A stretch of 33,476 nucleotides of DNA from an uncultured Blautia sp. (GCA_946622645.1 CAMOQF010000011.1:1-33476); one strand, 5' to 3'. Positions 23,651 through 33,408 are shown, numbered from the stretch's first letter. Translations and numbers: made by a program. Notes: generated by a model not told the origin, from the sequence alone.

Positions 23651-25930
23651 TTAATCCGGTTCATTGATCTTTGCTGTAAGAGCAAGAAGCTGGTCATATG
23701 TCATCTCTCCTGCGCCAAAGCTCAGCATGGTCCTCAGAGGCATATACTGCATCATCGCCCGGCTCATTTCATCCGAGATCGCTTCTGACGCCGCTTCTCC
23801 CTGATCCTTTCCCTGACTGGCAAACTCTTCCATCATCTTCTGCAGGATCGGCCCGAAGATCCTCATGGCCTTCGGATTTTTCTCAAGATCCATAAATATG
23901 GTATCCGGGTCGACCGGATCCAGCGGTTCCGGAACGCTTCCAGTCACTTTTACGGACTGGCAGAGGACGATGTCACGGCTGCTGCGTCCGATCTGGATGC
24001 TGTAATCGCCGTCAGCGACAAACCAGTCATGAAGCCTGACATTCCAGTACGCAAAAGCTCTCTTGTCCAGTTTGAAGGCGACCGTCTTTGTCTCACCCGG
24101 AGCAAGCTCCACTTTTTCAAAGCCTTTCAGTTCCCGCACGGGACGGAAAACGCTGCACACGGGCGCCCCGACATACAGCTGAACCACTTCTTTTCCGCTT
24201 ACGCTGCCGGTATTTGTCACATCCACGCAGACATCCAGCGTCTGCGTATCATCGATCTCAACCGCCCCGAGACGGAGATTGCTGTACGTAAAGGTCGTAT
24301 AGCTTAAACCAAACCCGAAGGGGAACAGGACCTCCATCTTTTTCTTGTCATAATAACGGTACCCTACAAAGACGCCTTCATTATAGAGCGCTGTATTCCC
24401 TTCTCCCTGATAGGACAGATAAGAAGGATTGTCTTCCAGCCGGATCGGGAAGCTTTCCGGCAGACGTCCGCACGGATTCACTTCTCCCCACAAGACTGCT
24501 TTTGTAGCAGCTCCGACAGCCTGTCCTCCCAGATATCCTTCCACCAGGCCTTTCACGCAGTCGATCCAGGGCATCTCCACAGGAGCCCCGTTGTAAAGAA
24601 CGACTACCGTATTGGGATTTGCTTTGGCTACCCTCTCGATCAGTTCCACCTGACATCTGGGCATCCGCATATGTGTCCGGTCATAGCCTTCGCTCTCAAA
24701 GCTGTCCGGAAGGCCGGCAACGATCACGGCTTTGTCGCAGAGAGCCGCTGCTTCCACAGCTTCGGAGATCAGCTCTTCATCCGGCTCCTCATTTACAATA
24801 TCATAGCCTTTGGCGAAGATGGTATTCCCGTTTCCTTCCAGCGCGTCCGCAAGACTCTCCACGCGGAAACTGTTGATATGAGAGCTTCCGCCGCCCTGGT
24901 ATCTTGGCTGGAACGCAAACCTGCCGATCACGGCGATCTTCTCCTCTTTTCCGAAAGGAAGAACGTCGTCATCGTTCTTCAGGAGCACCATGCATTCCGC
25001 CGCCAGTTTTGCTGCAAGCTGATGCTGTGCTTCCAGGTCCCACTCTGTATCAGGTTTACGGTTGGAGATATAGCGGTCTATGATATTCAGGATACAGCGG
25101 ACCGATTTATCCACCGCTTCTTCGGAAAGCGTTCCGTTTTTAACAGCCTCTACGATCCGTGCATCGTTGGCGCCGCCGCTTGACGGCATCTCCAGATCCA
25201 GGCCGGCTGTCACGCCTTTTACGCGGTCGCTTACAGCCCCCCAGTCGCTCATCACATATCCGTCAAAGCCCCATTCATCCCGAAGGACTTCTGTAAGGAG
25301 CCAGTGGTTCTCCGAAGCGTAGACCCCGTTCACTTTATTGTAGGAACACATGACCGTCCAGGGATGGGCTTTTTTAACAGCCGTTTCAAAAGCAGGCAGA
25401 TAGATTTCCCGGAGGGTCCTCTCATCCACCACGCTGTCCGAAGACATACGTCTGTGCTCCTGGTTGTTGGCCGCAAAATGTTTGATGCTCGTTCCGACAT
25501 TCCGGCTCTGGACGCCCTCTATCAGAGCGGCGGCGAGTTCCCCTGCCAGAAGAGGATCTTCGCTGAAATACTCAAAGTTTCTCCCGCAGAGCGGAGATCT
25601 CTTGATGCAGACAGCAGGACCCAGGATCACGCTCAGATCCTCATGCTGACAGGCATCTCCTATCCCTTCGCCGATCTGCCGGAGAACTTCCCGGTCAAAG
25701 CTGGCTGCCGTCGCGCTGCCTGCCGGAAAACAGACTGCCTTTATACTGTCGTTGATCCCCAGATGATCTGCCTTGTCATCCTGCTTGCGAAGACCGTGGG
25801 GGCCGTCGCTCATCATGGTCGCAGGGATCCCAAGGCGCTCTATCGCTTTGGTATGCCAGAAATCAGCACCTGATAAAAGAGAGGCTTTCTCTTCCAGGGT
25901 CATTTCAGATATGAGTTTCTCAATATCCAT
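23651..25930 (-). CDS. Glycoside hydrolase family 3, beta-glucosidase type
   Basis: A 759-residue cytoplasmic enzyme with no signal peptide. The domain order is a TIM barrel with KHFAANNQEHRR and the nucleophile D229 in VMSDWGA; an alpha/beta sandwich with the SFESEGYDR motif, where an acid/base glutamate is expected (E412 or E414); and a fibronectin III-like domain at about 565-655. An extra helical tail of about 90 residues follows. Members release terminal beta-linked glucose or xylose from oligosaccharides or aryl glycosides. AAGGAGG precedes the ATG by about 11 nt. It starts 36 nt after the last ABC transporter gene, so it probably acts on the imported compound. Confidence 0.93.
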   Translation of the reverse strand: MDIEKLISEMTLEEKASLLSGADFWHTKAIERLGIPATMMSDGPHGLRKQDDKADHLGINDSIKAVCFPAGSATAASFDREVLRQIGEGIGDACQHEDLSVILGPAVCIKRSPLCGRNFEYFSEDPLLAGELAAALIEGVQSRNVGTSIKHFAANNQEHRRMSSDSVVDERTLREIYLPAFETAVKKAHPWTVMCSYNKVNGVYASENHWLLTEVLRDEWGFDGYVMSDWGAVSDRVKGVTAGLDLEMPSSGGANDARIVEAVKNGTLSEEAVDKSVRCILNIIDRYISNRKPDTEWDLEAQHQLAAKLAAECMVLLKNDDDVLPFGKEEKIAVIGRFAFQPRYQGGGSSHINSFRVESLADALEGNGNTIFAKGYDIVNEEPDEELISEAVEAAALCDKAVIVAGLPDSFESEGYDRTHMRMPRCQVELIERVAKANPNTVVVLYNGAPVEMPWIDCVKGLVEGYLGGQAVGAATKAVLWGEVNPCGRLPESFPIRLEDNPSYLSYQGEGNTALYNEGVFVGYRYYDKKKMEVLFPFGFGLSYTTFTYSNLRLGAVEIDDTQTLDVCVDVTNTGSVSGKEVVQLYVGAPVCSVFRPVRELKGFEKVELAPGETKTVAFKLDKRAFAYWNVRLHDWFVADGDYSIQIGRSSRDIVLCQSVKVTGSVPEPLDPVDPDTIFMDLEKNPKAMRIFGPILQKMMEEFASQGKDQGEAASEAISDEMSRAMMQYMPLRTMLSFGAGEMTYDQLLALTAKINEPD

Positions 25931-25965
25931 TCTCTATTATATCCTCCTTTCATACTGAAAAAAGG

Positions 25966-26832
25966 TTATTCCACCGTGCTGAGATCCCATGCCTCATGAA
26001 TCTTGGGCACATCGCTGATCAGACGGCGCGTATAGGGCGCTTTCGGCGTAAGGATCACTTCGTCCGCAGAACCGTGCTCCACAAATTTGCCGTGTTCCAT
26101 GATATATACAGTGTCGGAAATATAATATGCCAGACCGATATCATGGGTGATGAAGATGACCGTCATCCCGATCTCGTCACGGAGGTTCAGCAGCATATCC
26201 AGGATCGTGGCTCTGGAGCAGGCATCGATCATCGACGTAGGCTCGTCCGCCAGGAGGATCTTCGGCTTCAGCAGGAAGATGCGGGCGATCATCAGACGCT
26301 GCATCTGGCCGCCGGAAAGCTCAAAGGGATATTTGTTGGTAAGCTCCGCAAACTTCAGGTTTACAAAGCTGCAGGCCTCGGTCATCATCTCCGTCTTCTT
26401 TTCCATGGGAAGGCTTTTCCCGCCGGTCATGTTGATGCAGTCCAGAAGGACCGTATCGATCTTGTTGAATACGTTGAACGAAGAAAACGGATCCTGAAAG
26501 ATAGCCTGAATGTTTTTCCAGTATTCTTTTTTCTTTTTTCGTGTGGAAATATCACGGGGAGCTCCTCGGAAGAAAATCTCTCCTTCGGAGACCGGCAGCA
26601 GCCCCAGGAGCATCTTGGACAGGGTGGTCTTTCCGCTGCCGCTCTCTCCCACGATACTGACCAGTTCTCCCTCCCGGAATTCAAAGTCCACATGGTCCAC
26701 AGCCACATTCTGTTTGCTGCCCGATCCGAAGATACGGGTGACGCCTTTTCCGCTCAGGCAGAGCGGATTCTGCGAAACATCCCGGCGGCGGTCCAGACTG
26801 ACGGTACTGGTGTTGTCATTGTCTGTCTTCAT
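25966..26832 (-). CDS. Opp/Dpp-type ABC transporter ATPase (OppF/DppF-like)
   Basis: A 288-residue nucleotide-binding subunit. Visible are Walker [10 protein letters not shown], the Q-loop region around [11 protein letters not shown], the signature LSGGQMQR and Walker [10 protein letters not shown] followed by MID, then the H-loop FITHDIG. It pairs with the OppD-like subunit to drive import through the two permeases. It is shorter than many OppF proteins and lacks the C-terminal cysteine motif seen in its partner. The gene overlaps the upstream ATPase gene by 17 bp, and its GGGAGGTG site lies inside that gene. Confidence 0.93.
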   Translation of the reverse strand: MKTDNDNTSTVSLDRRRDVSQNPLCLSGKGVTRIFGSGSKQNVAVDHVDFEFREGELVSIVGESGSGKTTLSKMLLGLLPVSEGEIFFRGAPRDISTRKKKKEYWKNIQAIFQDPFSSFNVFNKIDTVLLDCINMTGGKSLPMEKKTEMMTEACSFVNLKFAELTNKYPFELSGGQMQRLMIARIFLLKPKILLADEPTSMIDACSRATILDMLLNLRDEIGMTVIFITHDIGLAYYISDTVYIMEHGKFVEHGSADEVILTPKAPYTRRLISDVPKIHEAWDLSTVE

Positions 26833-27835
26833 TCGCGTACACCTCCCTCAGATGTTCTACAGAATGACCGCACCGGTAAGTCCTTCCTTCTTCTCCGAAT
26901 TCCATGATCGGATAAGAATTGTACTTACAGGACGGCATCGCGTATTTGCAGCGTTCCGCAAACCGGCACCCTTCCGGCGGATGTTTCAGGTTGGGCGGCG
27001 TACCGGGGATCGCGATCAGCTTGTTGGATCTGGTTCCGTCCTCCGGAACCAGGATCGACCGCATCAGGCCCCTGGAATACGGATGTACGGGGTCGAAAAC
27101 CATCTCCTTGGCACTGCCTCTCTCCACGATCTGTCCCGCATACATGACCATGATATCATCGGTCACATTATATAAGAGCGGAAGCTCATGGGTGATAAAG
27201 ATCATGGATTTGATAAATCCTCTGTCCATCATCTCCCGCAGCATCTTGATGACGACCTTCTGGCTGGTCACGTCCAGCGCCGAGCTTGGCTCGTCCGCGA
27301 TCAGGACCTTCGGGGAAAGGATCGTGGAAATAGCGATGACGACACGCTGTTTCATGCCGCCGGACAGTTCCACCGCGTACCGGTCCAGGGCTTCCTTTGG
27401 CAGATGCAGCTCTTCAAACCTCTTGACGGCCATCTCCTTGATCTGCTTTTTATCCGCTTTCGGGTCATGCGCCCGGATCACATCCACGATAAAATCCGAG
27501 ATCCTTCTGGTCGGGTTCAGCGCATTCATGGCTGCCTGGGGAATATAAGCCACATCGGATCCCAGAACGTTCTTTCGAACGGTGTCCGGGTCCATTCCGG
27601 AAATGTTCTTGCCGTCCACGATGATCTCCCCGCTCATATAATGGAGCGGCGGGAAATAATAACCCATCAGGCTCAGAGCCAGAGTGGATTTTCCGCATCC
27701 GCTCTCGCCGGCGATCCCGAGGCTCTTCCCTTCCTCGATGGTCAGGGAGACATGGTCCACCGCGTAGACGTCTTCATGAAAGCGGGTGATATATTTTGTT
27801 GTCAGTTCTTTGACTTCCAGCATTACTTTCGCCAT
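26816..27835 (-). CDS. Opp/Dpp-type ABC transporter ATPase (OppD/DppD-like)
   Basis: A 339-residue nucleotide-binding subunit: Walker [13 protein letters not shown], signature LSGGMKQR, Walker [13 protein letters not shown] and H-loop FITHELPLL. The C terminus holds the oligopeptide-transporter extension with [11 protein letters not shown], a further cysteine in MPSC and RCGHS, which may bind an iron-sulfur cluster as in related OppD/DppD proteins. It works as a heterodimer with the OppF-like protein. AAGGAGG precedes the start. It follows the permease gene by 12 nt. Confidence 0.93.
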   Translation of the reverse strand: MAKVMLEVKELTTKYITRFHEDVYAVDHVSLTIEEGKSLGIAGESGCGKSTLALSLMGYYFPPLHYMSGEIIVDGKNISGMDPDTVRKNVLGSDVAYIPQAAMNALNPTRRISDFIVDVIRAHDPKADKKQIKEMAVKRFEELHLPKEALDRYAVELSGGMKQRVVIAISTILSPKVLIADEPSSALDVTSQKVVIKMLREMMDRGFIKSMIFITHELPLLYNVTDDIMVMYAGQIVERGSAKEMVFDPVHPYSRGLMRSILVPEDGTRSNKLIAIPGTPPNLKHPPEGCRFAERCKYAMPSCKYNSYPIMEFGEEGRTYRCGHSVEHLREVYANEDRQ

Positions 27836-27847
27836 ATCGTCCCCTCC

Positions 27848-29095
27848 TTAATCACGCAGCGTCGGATTGAACACCTGGTCGAGGCCTGTGTTCATCAGAT
27901 TCAGCGAGAATGATATCAGCGTGATCATCAGGATCACGGGGAAATACGCCCACCAGGAGCCGTTCAGATGCGCTGAATACAGCATCGCCCAGTTCATCAT
28001 GAGGCCCAGGGTCGGCACCTCCGTCGTCTTAGGCCCGAGGCCCAGGAGGGAGAGCTGCGCTTCCGCAAGGATCCCGCTGGAGACCTGCAGGATAAACGCC
28101 ATGACCACATAGCTGGCAATGTATGGCAGGATATCGGTCGCCAGGATCCGGAACAGTCCGTGCCCGGAAAGTCTTGACAGATTGACATGGTCCCTGTTCC
28201 GCAGCGAAATGACCTGGGAACGGACAGACCTTGCCGTCCACGTCCAGCTGGTAAGACCGATGACCAGAGCCACGACCGGCGCGCCTCTCTTATCCTGACC
28301 GATCGAATAAGAGATCAGGATCAGAAGGACAAATCCGGGAATGACCGTGAAAATATTGGTGATGAACATGATGATATCATCCACCAGGCCGCCCAGGTAT
28401 CCGGACAGAAGGCCCAGCAGAAGGCCGATCACCGTTGCGACCGCTCCGGCGATCAGACCGATGAAGATCGATGTACCGGCAGCGGATACAAGCTCCTTCA
28501 GAACGTCCCGGCCAAAGTTGTCTGTTCCCAGAACCAGGTTTTTGGTGTTGGGAACGTCCTTCACATTCACATAGTCCTCGGTTCCGATGGTCGCGACCAC
28601 CTGTTCTTCTCCGGAGGAGTCTTTTTCGGTCACGGTCATCTTCCCTGCGGATCCAAGGCTTCCGAGCGAAGCATTCAGACGCTTGTAATAGTTTCGTTCC
28701 GCCTTGGTCATCCCTGCCGGACGTGCTGTCTCGTCGTAATTCTCTTTCCAGACCGCAAGCAGCGCGTCCGTATCCGACAGATCCAGGCCGCTCACATCGA
28801 TCTCCATGGCTGACAGCCAGTCTGCCATCTTCTGCCGGTCCGCTTCCTTCAGGACGTTGCCAAGGCGTTTGACCGCCGCGTCCGGAAGCTTCAAGGTTTC
28901 CGTCTCCGTTGTCACTGTGTCATAAACAGACACATAAGTGCCGGGCTCCGCAAAAGTACCCACGCCGATCATCTCCAGGGGGTTTCCCGGATTGATCAGA
29001 GGATAGATGATCAGCAGCAGAAGGATCCCGACAAAGATGATAAAGCCTGCCACAAATTTGGAAGAATGGAAGATCTGACGCAATGTGTTTTTCAT
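27848..29095 (-). CDS. Opp/Dpp-type ABC transporter permease (DppC-like) with a large extracytoplasmic insert
   Basis: A 415-residue membrane subunit. After the first helix (about 13-34) there is a long soluble stretch to about residue 185, then the family motif [16 protein letters not shown] and five further helices with the coupling-loop region ([22 protein letters not shown]). Typical DppC/OppC proteins are about 290-310 residues, so roughly 100-120 residues are inserted on the outer face. The ATG at 29095 is preferred; the alternative at 29119 is a TTG without a ribosome site. AGGGGGG lies upstream. It follows the DppB-like gene by 16 nt and forms the pore with it. Confidence 0.9.
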   Translation of the reverse strand: MKNTLRQIFHSSKFVAGFIIFVGILLLLIIYPLINPGNPLEMIGVGTFAEPGTYVSVYDTVTTETETLKLPDAAVKRLGNVLKEADRQKMADWLSAMEIDVSGLDLSDTDALLAVWKENYDETARPAGMTKAERNYYKRLNASLGSLGSAGKMTVTEKDSSGEEQVVATIGTEDYVNVKDVPNTKNLVLGTDNFGRDVLKELVSAAGTSIFIGLIAGAVATVIGLLLGLLSGYLGGLVDDIIMFITNIFTVIPGFVLLILISYSIGQDKRGAPVVALVIGLTSWTWTARSVRSQVISLRNRDHVNLSRLSGHGLFRILATDILPYIASYVVMAFILQVSSGILAEAQLSLLGLGPKTTEVPTLGLMMNWAMLYSAHLNGSWWAYFPVILMITLISFSLNLMNTGLDQVFNPTLRD

Positions 29096-29111
29096 CTTTT
29101 CTTCCCCCCTC

Positions 29112-30116
29112 TCAGTCAAGCTGCGCGGCTTTTACCCGCGGGTCGATGAATCCGTAGATGATATCCAGCAGGAAGCTCAGCACCAGGACCATCAAGGTGA
29201 TGATCAGAGTGGTGGCCGAGATCAGCGGATAGTCTCCGCCGGAGATCGCGGTAAACATCGTGCTCCCAAGGCCCGGATAGCTGAAGATGATCTCTGCCAC
29301 CAGAGCGCCGCCGATCATGGTACCGATGGACATCGCAAGGCCTGTCACCTGCGGAAGCATGGCGTTCCGGAACACATAGCCGACGATCTTACGGTCCTTG
29401 ATCCCCAGGAAACGGGCATATTTGACATAATCCGCGTTCAGTTCATAGATGGACATGGAACGCATGCCGACCGCCTGACCGCCGATGGAGATCAGTACGA
29501 TGCTCCAGAAGGGCAGCTGGTAATGCGCGATCACGGATTTGACGAAATCCCAGCTGAAGTTCGGGATCATGTCATAAGCGTAGCCGCCCGACGTAGGTGC
29601 TATTTTCCACTTGACGGCAAACAGCACCAGCATGATCACCGCCATGCCGAAGGCCGGGATGTTGCTCATGAAAAGCGCCATGGGAAGAAGGACCTTGTCA
29701 AAGCCCTTACGTATATAGGCTGCCAGTGCTCCCAGCAGATTGCCCAGAAGCCACCCTACGATGATCGCAGGCAGCTGCAGGGCAATGGTCCAGCCCAGGG
29801 AGCTTGCCAGAATATCACTCACTTTTCGTGGATACTGGCTGAAGGAGGTTCCCAGATCTCCTTTAAACAGATTGCCGACAAAGATAAAAAACTGCTCGAT
29901 CATCGGCTTGTTGGTGCCGAATTCTTCCTGATACTTTTCGTAGATCCGCTGAGAAGCGCTGGCGTCCGTCACGCCCTGGGCCATCTTGCCCGTAATGGCG
30001 GCAACCGGATCGTTCGGCATCAGACGCGGAAGAACAAAATTCAGGATGACAGCCACAACAAGCGTGATCAGAAACCAGATGATCTTTTTTCCAAAGTATT
30101 TCCGATACCCTTTCAT
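29112..30116 (-). CDS. Opp/Dpp-type ABC transporter permease (DppB-like)
   Basis: A 334-residue membrane subunit with six helices. The N-terminal helix is followed by the DppB hallmarks [12 protein letters not shown] and [11 protein letters not shown], then [20 protein letters not shown]. The coupling-loop region is [26 protein letters not shown] and the end is YGFIDPRVK. Together with the DppC-like subunit it forms the import channel. GAGG lies 7 nt before the ATG. It is the first gene after the intergenic hairpin that separates it from the binding-protein gene. Confidence 0.93.
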   Translation of the reverse strand: MKGYRKYFGKKIIWFLITLVVAVILNFVLPRLMPNDPVAAITGKMAQGVTDASASQRIYEKYQEEFGTNKPMIEQFFIFVGNLFKGDLGTSFSQYPRKVSDILASSLGWTIALQLPAIIVGWLLGNLLGALAAYIRKGFDKVLLPMALFMSNIPAFGMAVIMLVLFAVKWKIAPTSGGYAYDMIPNFSWDFVKSVIAHYQLPFWSIVLISIGGQAVGMRSMSIYELNADYVKYARFLGIKDRKIVGYVFRNAMLPQVTGLAMSIGTMIGGALVAEIIFSYPGLGSTMFTAISGGDYPLISATTLIITLMVLVLSFLLDIIYGFIDPRVKAAQLD

Positions 30117-30191
30117 GCCTGCACCTCTTCTGTATGATTAGCTGGTTTTATTGTATCTGCGCGTTCGGTTACAGATACGGTTCTTTCACTG

Positions 30192-30226
30192 AAAAGCGGC
30201 CATGCTTCCTGAAGAAGCATGGCCGC
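30192..30226 (-). terminator. Intercistronic hairpin between binding-protein and permease genes
   Basis: A perfect 13-bp stem, GCGGCCATGCTTC (30196-30208) and GAAGCATGGCCGC (30214-30226), with a 5-nt loop. On the minus strand it is followed by four T residues. It sits about 50 nt after the binding-protein stop and before the permease gene. It most likely acts as a leaky terminator or 3'-end stabiliser so that the binding protein is made in excess over the membrane parts. Confidence 0.8.
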
Positions 30227-30276
30227 ATGCCCCGCCTGTTTCTATACAAGTCTGAGGGCTGAAGCTGTGACTTTTA

Positions 30277-32076
30277 TCAGCCTACCAGTTCCAGATCATA
30301 CAGAGCAGCGATGCCATAGCCATCGGTGCAGTCTGCGGGCGGAATGTTCCTGCCATCGCCCTCTTCCGGATAGTTGGTCCATACGCTCTCATTGACAGCG
30401 TGGAACACAGCCGGACGATACATCAGGGAGAAGCTCGGAACTTCTGTCAGATAAATCTGAATAGCTTCGGTGTACAAAGCTTTCAGTTCTTCAGGATCAG
30501 AGGTAAGCGGGATCTGTTTTACGATCTCGGTAGCGCGGTCGTTCTTGTACTGGCCCCAGTTGCCTGTCCAGTTGTTCTCGATGCCTGCCAGATCGCCATC
30601 CAGGAACTGACGTACACGGCCCCAGGGCATGGAGGGTCCGGCACCGTCCGGAGACCACATAAAGATGTCATACTCGGTCTGGTTCGGGTTGGTGAAGACG
30701 GTCTGAACGGTATCCCACTCGGGGAACAGTGTGGTGATCTCAACGCCGATGTTCTTGCCTGCTGCAGCAACCACTTCCATAGCTGCCATCCAGTCGGTCC
30801 AGCCGTTCGGGCATACAGCGTTCAGGGAGATCTTTTCTCCGTTGTATTCACGCCAGCCATCGCCGTCAGTATCGGTAAGGCCTGCCTCATCGAGGAGTGC
30901 GTTTGCGCCGTCGATGTCATTGCCTGCCCACTGCAGATCAGCTACTGCCTCATGATCATACAGGGCCTGCTCACCTTCGGTCGGGTTCATCAGGGAACGA
31001 GGAACGTCTGCGAAGGACGGGCTCTGGTTGGTCATAGCGTTTGCGATGATGGTGTCATAGTCCACTGCGATCGCGATTGCTTTACGAAGAGCGGTGTTCT
31101 CAGCCAGTACCGGATTGTTCATGTTGTACCATGCGGTCGGCATGGTCAGGCATACGCCGTACGGAGCTTCTTCCATATAAGTGGAGATCGGAAGATCCTC
31201 TTCCAGCCAGGTGTTCTGGATGTTCGGAAGGAACTGCTGGTCAACGTCGATCTCGCCGGCCTTGAAAGCAACTTCAGTAGCCGCATTGTCAGCATAGATG
31301 GTGTGAGCGATGTACTTCGGAACCGGAAGCTTGCCCCACATGGAAGCATCCTGGCCCCAGTAGTTGTCGTCACGGATCAGGACGACCTTCTGGTCATCAT
31401 CGAAGTATTTGGTGTACGGGCCGGACCATACAACATCCTCTGCCGCATCGTTCATGATGGCGGTCGGATCGTTGTTGTTCCGCTCGCAGACTGCATCGAT
31501 CCAGCCTGCCTGCGCGATCAGAACTGCGCTCAGGAAGTCATTGACCTTCAGCGGATTGACGGGAACGCCATCCTCTGTCACGGCTGCCTTGATGACAAAG
31601 GTCTTGTCATCAACTGCTTCGATGCTGTCGATATACGGGCCATAGCCGGTGCCTACGCCGTTGGCGATCTCTACGCCGATGTCAAAGGTACGGATGACGT
31701 CCGCGGAGGTGACATCGGATCCATCGGACCATTTGGCTGCGTCTTTGATCTTGACGGTCATCTCGGTCAGATCATCGTTCCAGGCAAAGTCGCCGTCTGC
31801 AAGAAGCGGTGTCAGAGAACCATCCAGGAAATTGTACATGTACAGGGTCTCAAACATAAGGGTACGGCTGCCGATCAGCTGCGGTGTGGTAGCCATAGCG
31901 TTGTTCTGGTTTGTGCCGATGGGGTTGTAGCTGTTGACCGTGCCCCACTGCTGTCCGCCGAAATACAGGGTTTCTTCTCTCGGAAGCTGGACATCCTCAG
32001 CCAGAACAGAGACTGTGCTCATCATTCCGGTCAGAGTGATGGCTGCCGTGAGTAACAAAGCAGTAAATTTCTTCAT
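30277..32076 (-). CDS. ABC transporter substrate-binding protein, family 5 (Opp/Dpp type)
   Basis: A 599-residue exported binding protein. A signal peptide ends near VSVLA-ED (about residue 26), and no cysteine lies there, so the usual Gram-positive lipobox is missing. The mature part has the family-5 features: a TPQLIGSRTLMFETLYMYN-type opening, LTEMTVKIKDAAKWSDG, SADVIRTFDIGV and ALRKAIAIAVDYDTI. Family-5 proteins bind peptides, but a subset binds cello- or other oligosaccharides, and the GH3 neighbour favours a sugar ligand here. AAGGAGG precedes the ATG. It is first in the transporter operon. How it stays at the cell surface is unclear. Confidence 0.9.
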   Translation of the reverse strand: MKKFTALLLTAAITLTGMMSTVSVLAEDVQLPREETLYFGGQQWGTVNSYNPIGTNQNNAMATTPQLIGSRTLMFETLYMYNFLDGSLTPLLADGDFAWNDDLTEMTVKIKDAAKWSDGSDVTSADVIRTFDIGVEIANGVGTGYGPYIDSIEAVDDKTFVIKAAVTEDGVPVNPLKVNDFLSAVLIAQAGWIDAVCERNNNDPTAIMNDAAEDVVWSGPYTKYFDDDQKVVLIRDDNYWGQDASMWGKLPVPKYIAHTIYADNAATEVAFKAGEIDVDQQFLPNIQNTWLEEDLPISTYMEEAPYGVCLTMPTAWYNMNNPVLAENTALRKAIAIAVDYDTIIANAMTNQSPSFADVPRSLMNPTEGEQALYDHEAVADLQWAGNDIDGANALLDEAGLTDTDGDGWREYNGEKISLNAVCPNGWTDWMAAMEVVAAAGKNIGVEITTLFPEWDTVQTVFTNPNQTEYDIFMWSPDGAGPSMPWGRVRQFLDGDLAGIENNWTGNWGQYKNDRATEIVKQIPLTSDPEELKALYTEAIQIYLTEVPSFSLMYRPAVFHAVNESVWTNYPEEGDGRNIPPADCTDGYGIAALYDLELVG

Positions 32077-32099
32077 GGGATCCTCCTTCTCAACAAGGT

Positions 32100-32202
32100 G
32101 ACCGGAACATAATCACCAATTTCCGGTCTGTAAGTGGCGGGTTTCTATGCAAAATACTACCATATTTCCTTTTTAATACAATAGAATTAACTAATTAATT
32201 AG
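32100..32202 (-). promoter_or_regulatory. Promoter region, AT palindrome and leader hairpin of the transporter operon
   Basis: On the minus strand TTGTAT (32176-32181) and TAGTAT (32154-32159) with a 16-bp spacer form a modest promoter. Immediately upstream is a perfect 12-bp palindrome, CTAATTAATTAG (32191-32202), in very AT-rich DNA. Downstream, in the predicted leader, GACCGGAA (32100-32107) and TTCCGGTC (32121-32128) can form an 8-bp stem with a 13-nt loop just before the ribosome site. The palindrome could bind a regulator, though LacI-family operators usually have a central CG. Confidence 0.4.
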
Positions 32203-32244
32203 ATTATATCCAAATGTTCAAGATGTTTTTTGTGCTATTTATAC

Positions 32245-32275
32245 AAAAAGGCACGGCTGTCTGCCGTGCCTTTTT
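32245..32275. terminator. Bidirectional intrinsic terminator after the LacI-type gene
   Basis: A perfect palindrome: A5 plus GGCACGGC (32245-32257) against GCCGTGCC plus T5 (32263-32275), with a 5-nt loop. Both strands end in a T run. It begins 3 nt past the regulator stop codon, so it ends that transcript and insulates the transporter promoter. Confidence 0.93.
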
Positions 32276-32277
32276 CT

Positions 32278-33288
32278 TTACGTTTCGGTATGGATGGTCC
32301 TGACACTCTCCTTCTCCTGGAAGTGTCCGGTTACAATTGAAATATGCTTTTTCGTATACTCACCGTTCATCCTGCTGAAAAGGGCGTGAACGGCTTTTTT
32401 TCCCATCTCTTTCACATCCAGTTTGTAGACAGTAAAATCCTCTTCCCGGCCGGACACATAGCCGGCAGTCCCGAATTTGACGATGGAAACATCTTCGGGA
32501 CATCGGAGGCCTTTTCTGGCCAGGTGCCGGCTCAGAAGATCCGCAACTGCATCCGATCCGCAGACATAGGCGGTCGGAGCATCTTCCGGAATGATCTCAA
32601 GGTTCTCCAGATCCTGTCCTGTGATGACCCACTCTTTCCGGACCGGGAGCCCATGCTCTGTCATGGCCCGTACATACCCCAGGTATTGTTCCATATAAAT
32701 AGGAGTTTCCAGGATCCGTCCGATAAAGGCGATCTGTGTATGGCCCCGGTTTAAAAGATAATTGGTGATCTGACAGGCTGCATAAAAGCCATCCGATATG
32801 ATGCAGTCAGCATTGCTGTTGTCCGGCATAAACCCCAGATACACCAACGGTACTCTGCTCTTGTGGGAAAGCATCTCCAGATATGGTCTGTCGAATGAGC
32901 CCAGCAGGATCAGTCCATCCATATTTTCTTCCCGGATCACCATGGGAACGCTGCACTTTTTTTCCATCTGCAGGCCGATAATCTCCGTCGTTGCATTGCA
33001 CTTGCAGCGGGCACATTCATCCACAACGTGCTGCAGGATCATTGCATAGAAGGGTTCTGTCTGCGACAGATATTCTTCCGGCACCAGTACGCCCACGCTG
33101 AAACTGTCCCGTTTTCGTTTTCTTCGCTCTCCGACAGGCTCATAACCCATCTCACGCGCAAGTTCTTTGATCCTTGAACGCATGCTTTCCGAGACACCGC
33201 TGTACCCGGCAAGAGCTTTCGAAACCGTCACAGTACTGACGCCGGCTCTGGCTGCTATATCCTTCATTCTGACCTGCTGATCACCCAT
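32278..33288 (-). CDS. LacI-family transcriptional regulator
   Basis: A 336-residue repressor. Residues 7-60 are the LacI DNA-binding domain (MKDIAARAGVSTVTVSKAL, then a hinge near ELAREMGYEP). The rest is a periplasmic-binding-protein-like sugar sensor with the usual VGVLVPEEYL opening and the NMDGLILLGS and NADCIISDGFYAA segments. Many family members control sugar uptake operons, and this gene sits just upstream of the importer and GH3 genes in the same direction, so it is the best candidate regulator of that locus. GGAG lies 10 nt before the ATG. The effector is unknown but is likely a sugar from the imported glycoside. Confidence 0.92.
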   Translation of the reverse strand: MGDQQVRMKDIAARAGVSTVTVSKALAGYSGVSESMRSRIKELAREMGYEPVGERRKRKRDSFSVGVLVPEEYLSQTEPFYAMILQHVVDECARCKCNATTEIIGLQMEKKCSVPMVIREENMDGLILLGSFDRPYLEMLSHKSRVPLVYLGFMPDNSNADCIISDGFYAACQITNYLLNRGHTQIAFIGRILETPIYMEQYLGYVRAMTEHGLPVRKEWVITGQDLENLEIIPEDAPTAYVCGSDAVADLLSRHLARKGLRCPEDVSIVKFGTAGYVSGREEDFTVYKLDVKEMGKKAVHALFSRMNGEYTKKHISIVTGHFQEKESVRTIHTET

Positions 33289-33408
33289 ATTATATAATCT
33301 CCGTAGAAAGTATGCCAGCCGCTTTGATCTTTGTAAATCCTGCCAATAACCGACCTGTACTGTCCTGCTGTTTTACAGGTGTACAAACCCGTCAGCCGTA
33401 ACATTTTA

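Noticed and set aside
29085-30137. A 350-codon plus-strand frame opposite the DppB-like permease
   Set aside because: The translation is His/Gln/Asp-rich shadow sequence; the permease on the other strand is certain.
30400-32055. A 551-codon open frame antisense to the substrate-binding protein gene
   Set aside because: The opposite strand encodes a clear family-5 binding protein with a signal peptide and ribosome site. The antisense translation shows no known motif and no ribosome site.
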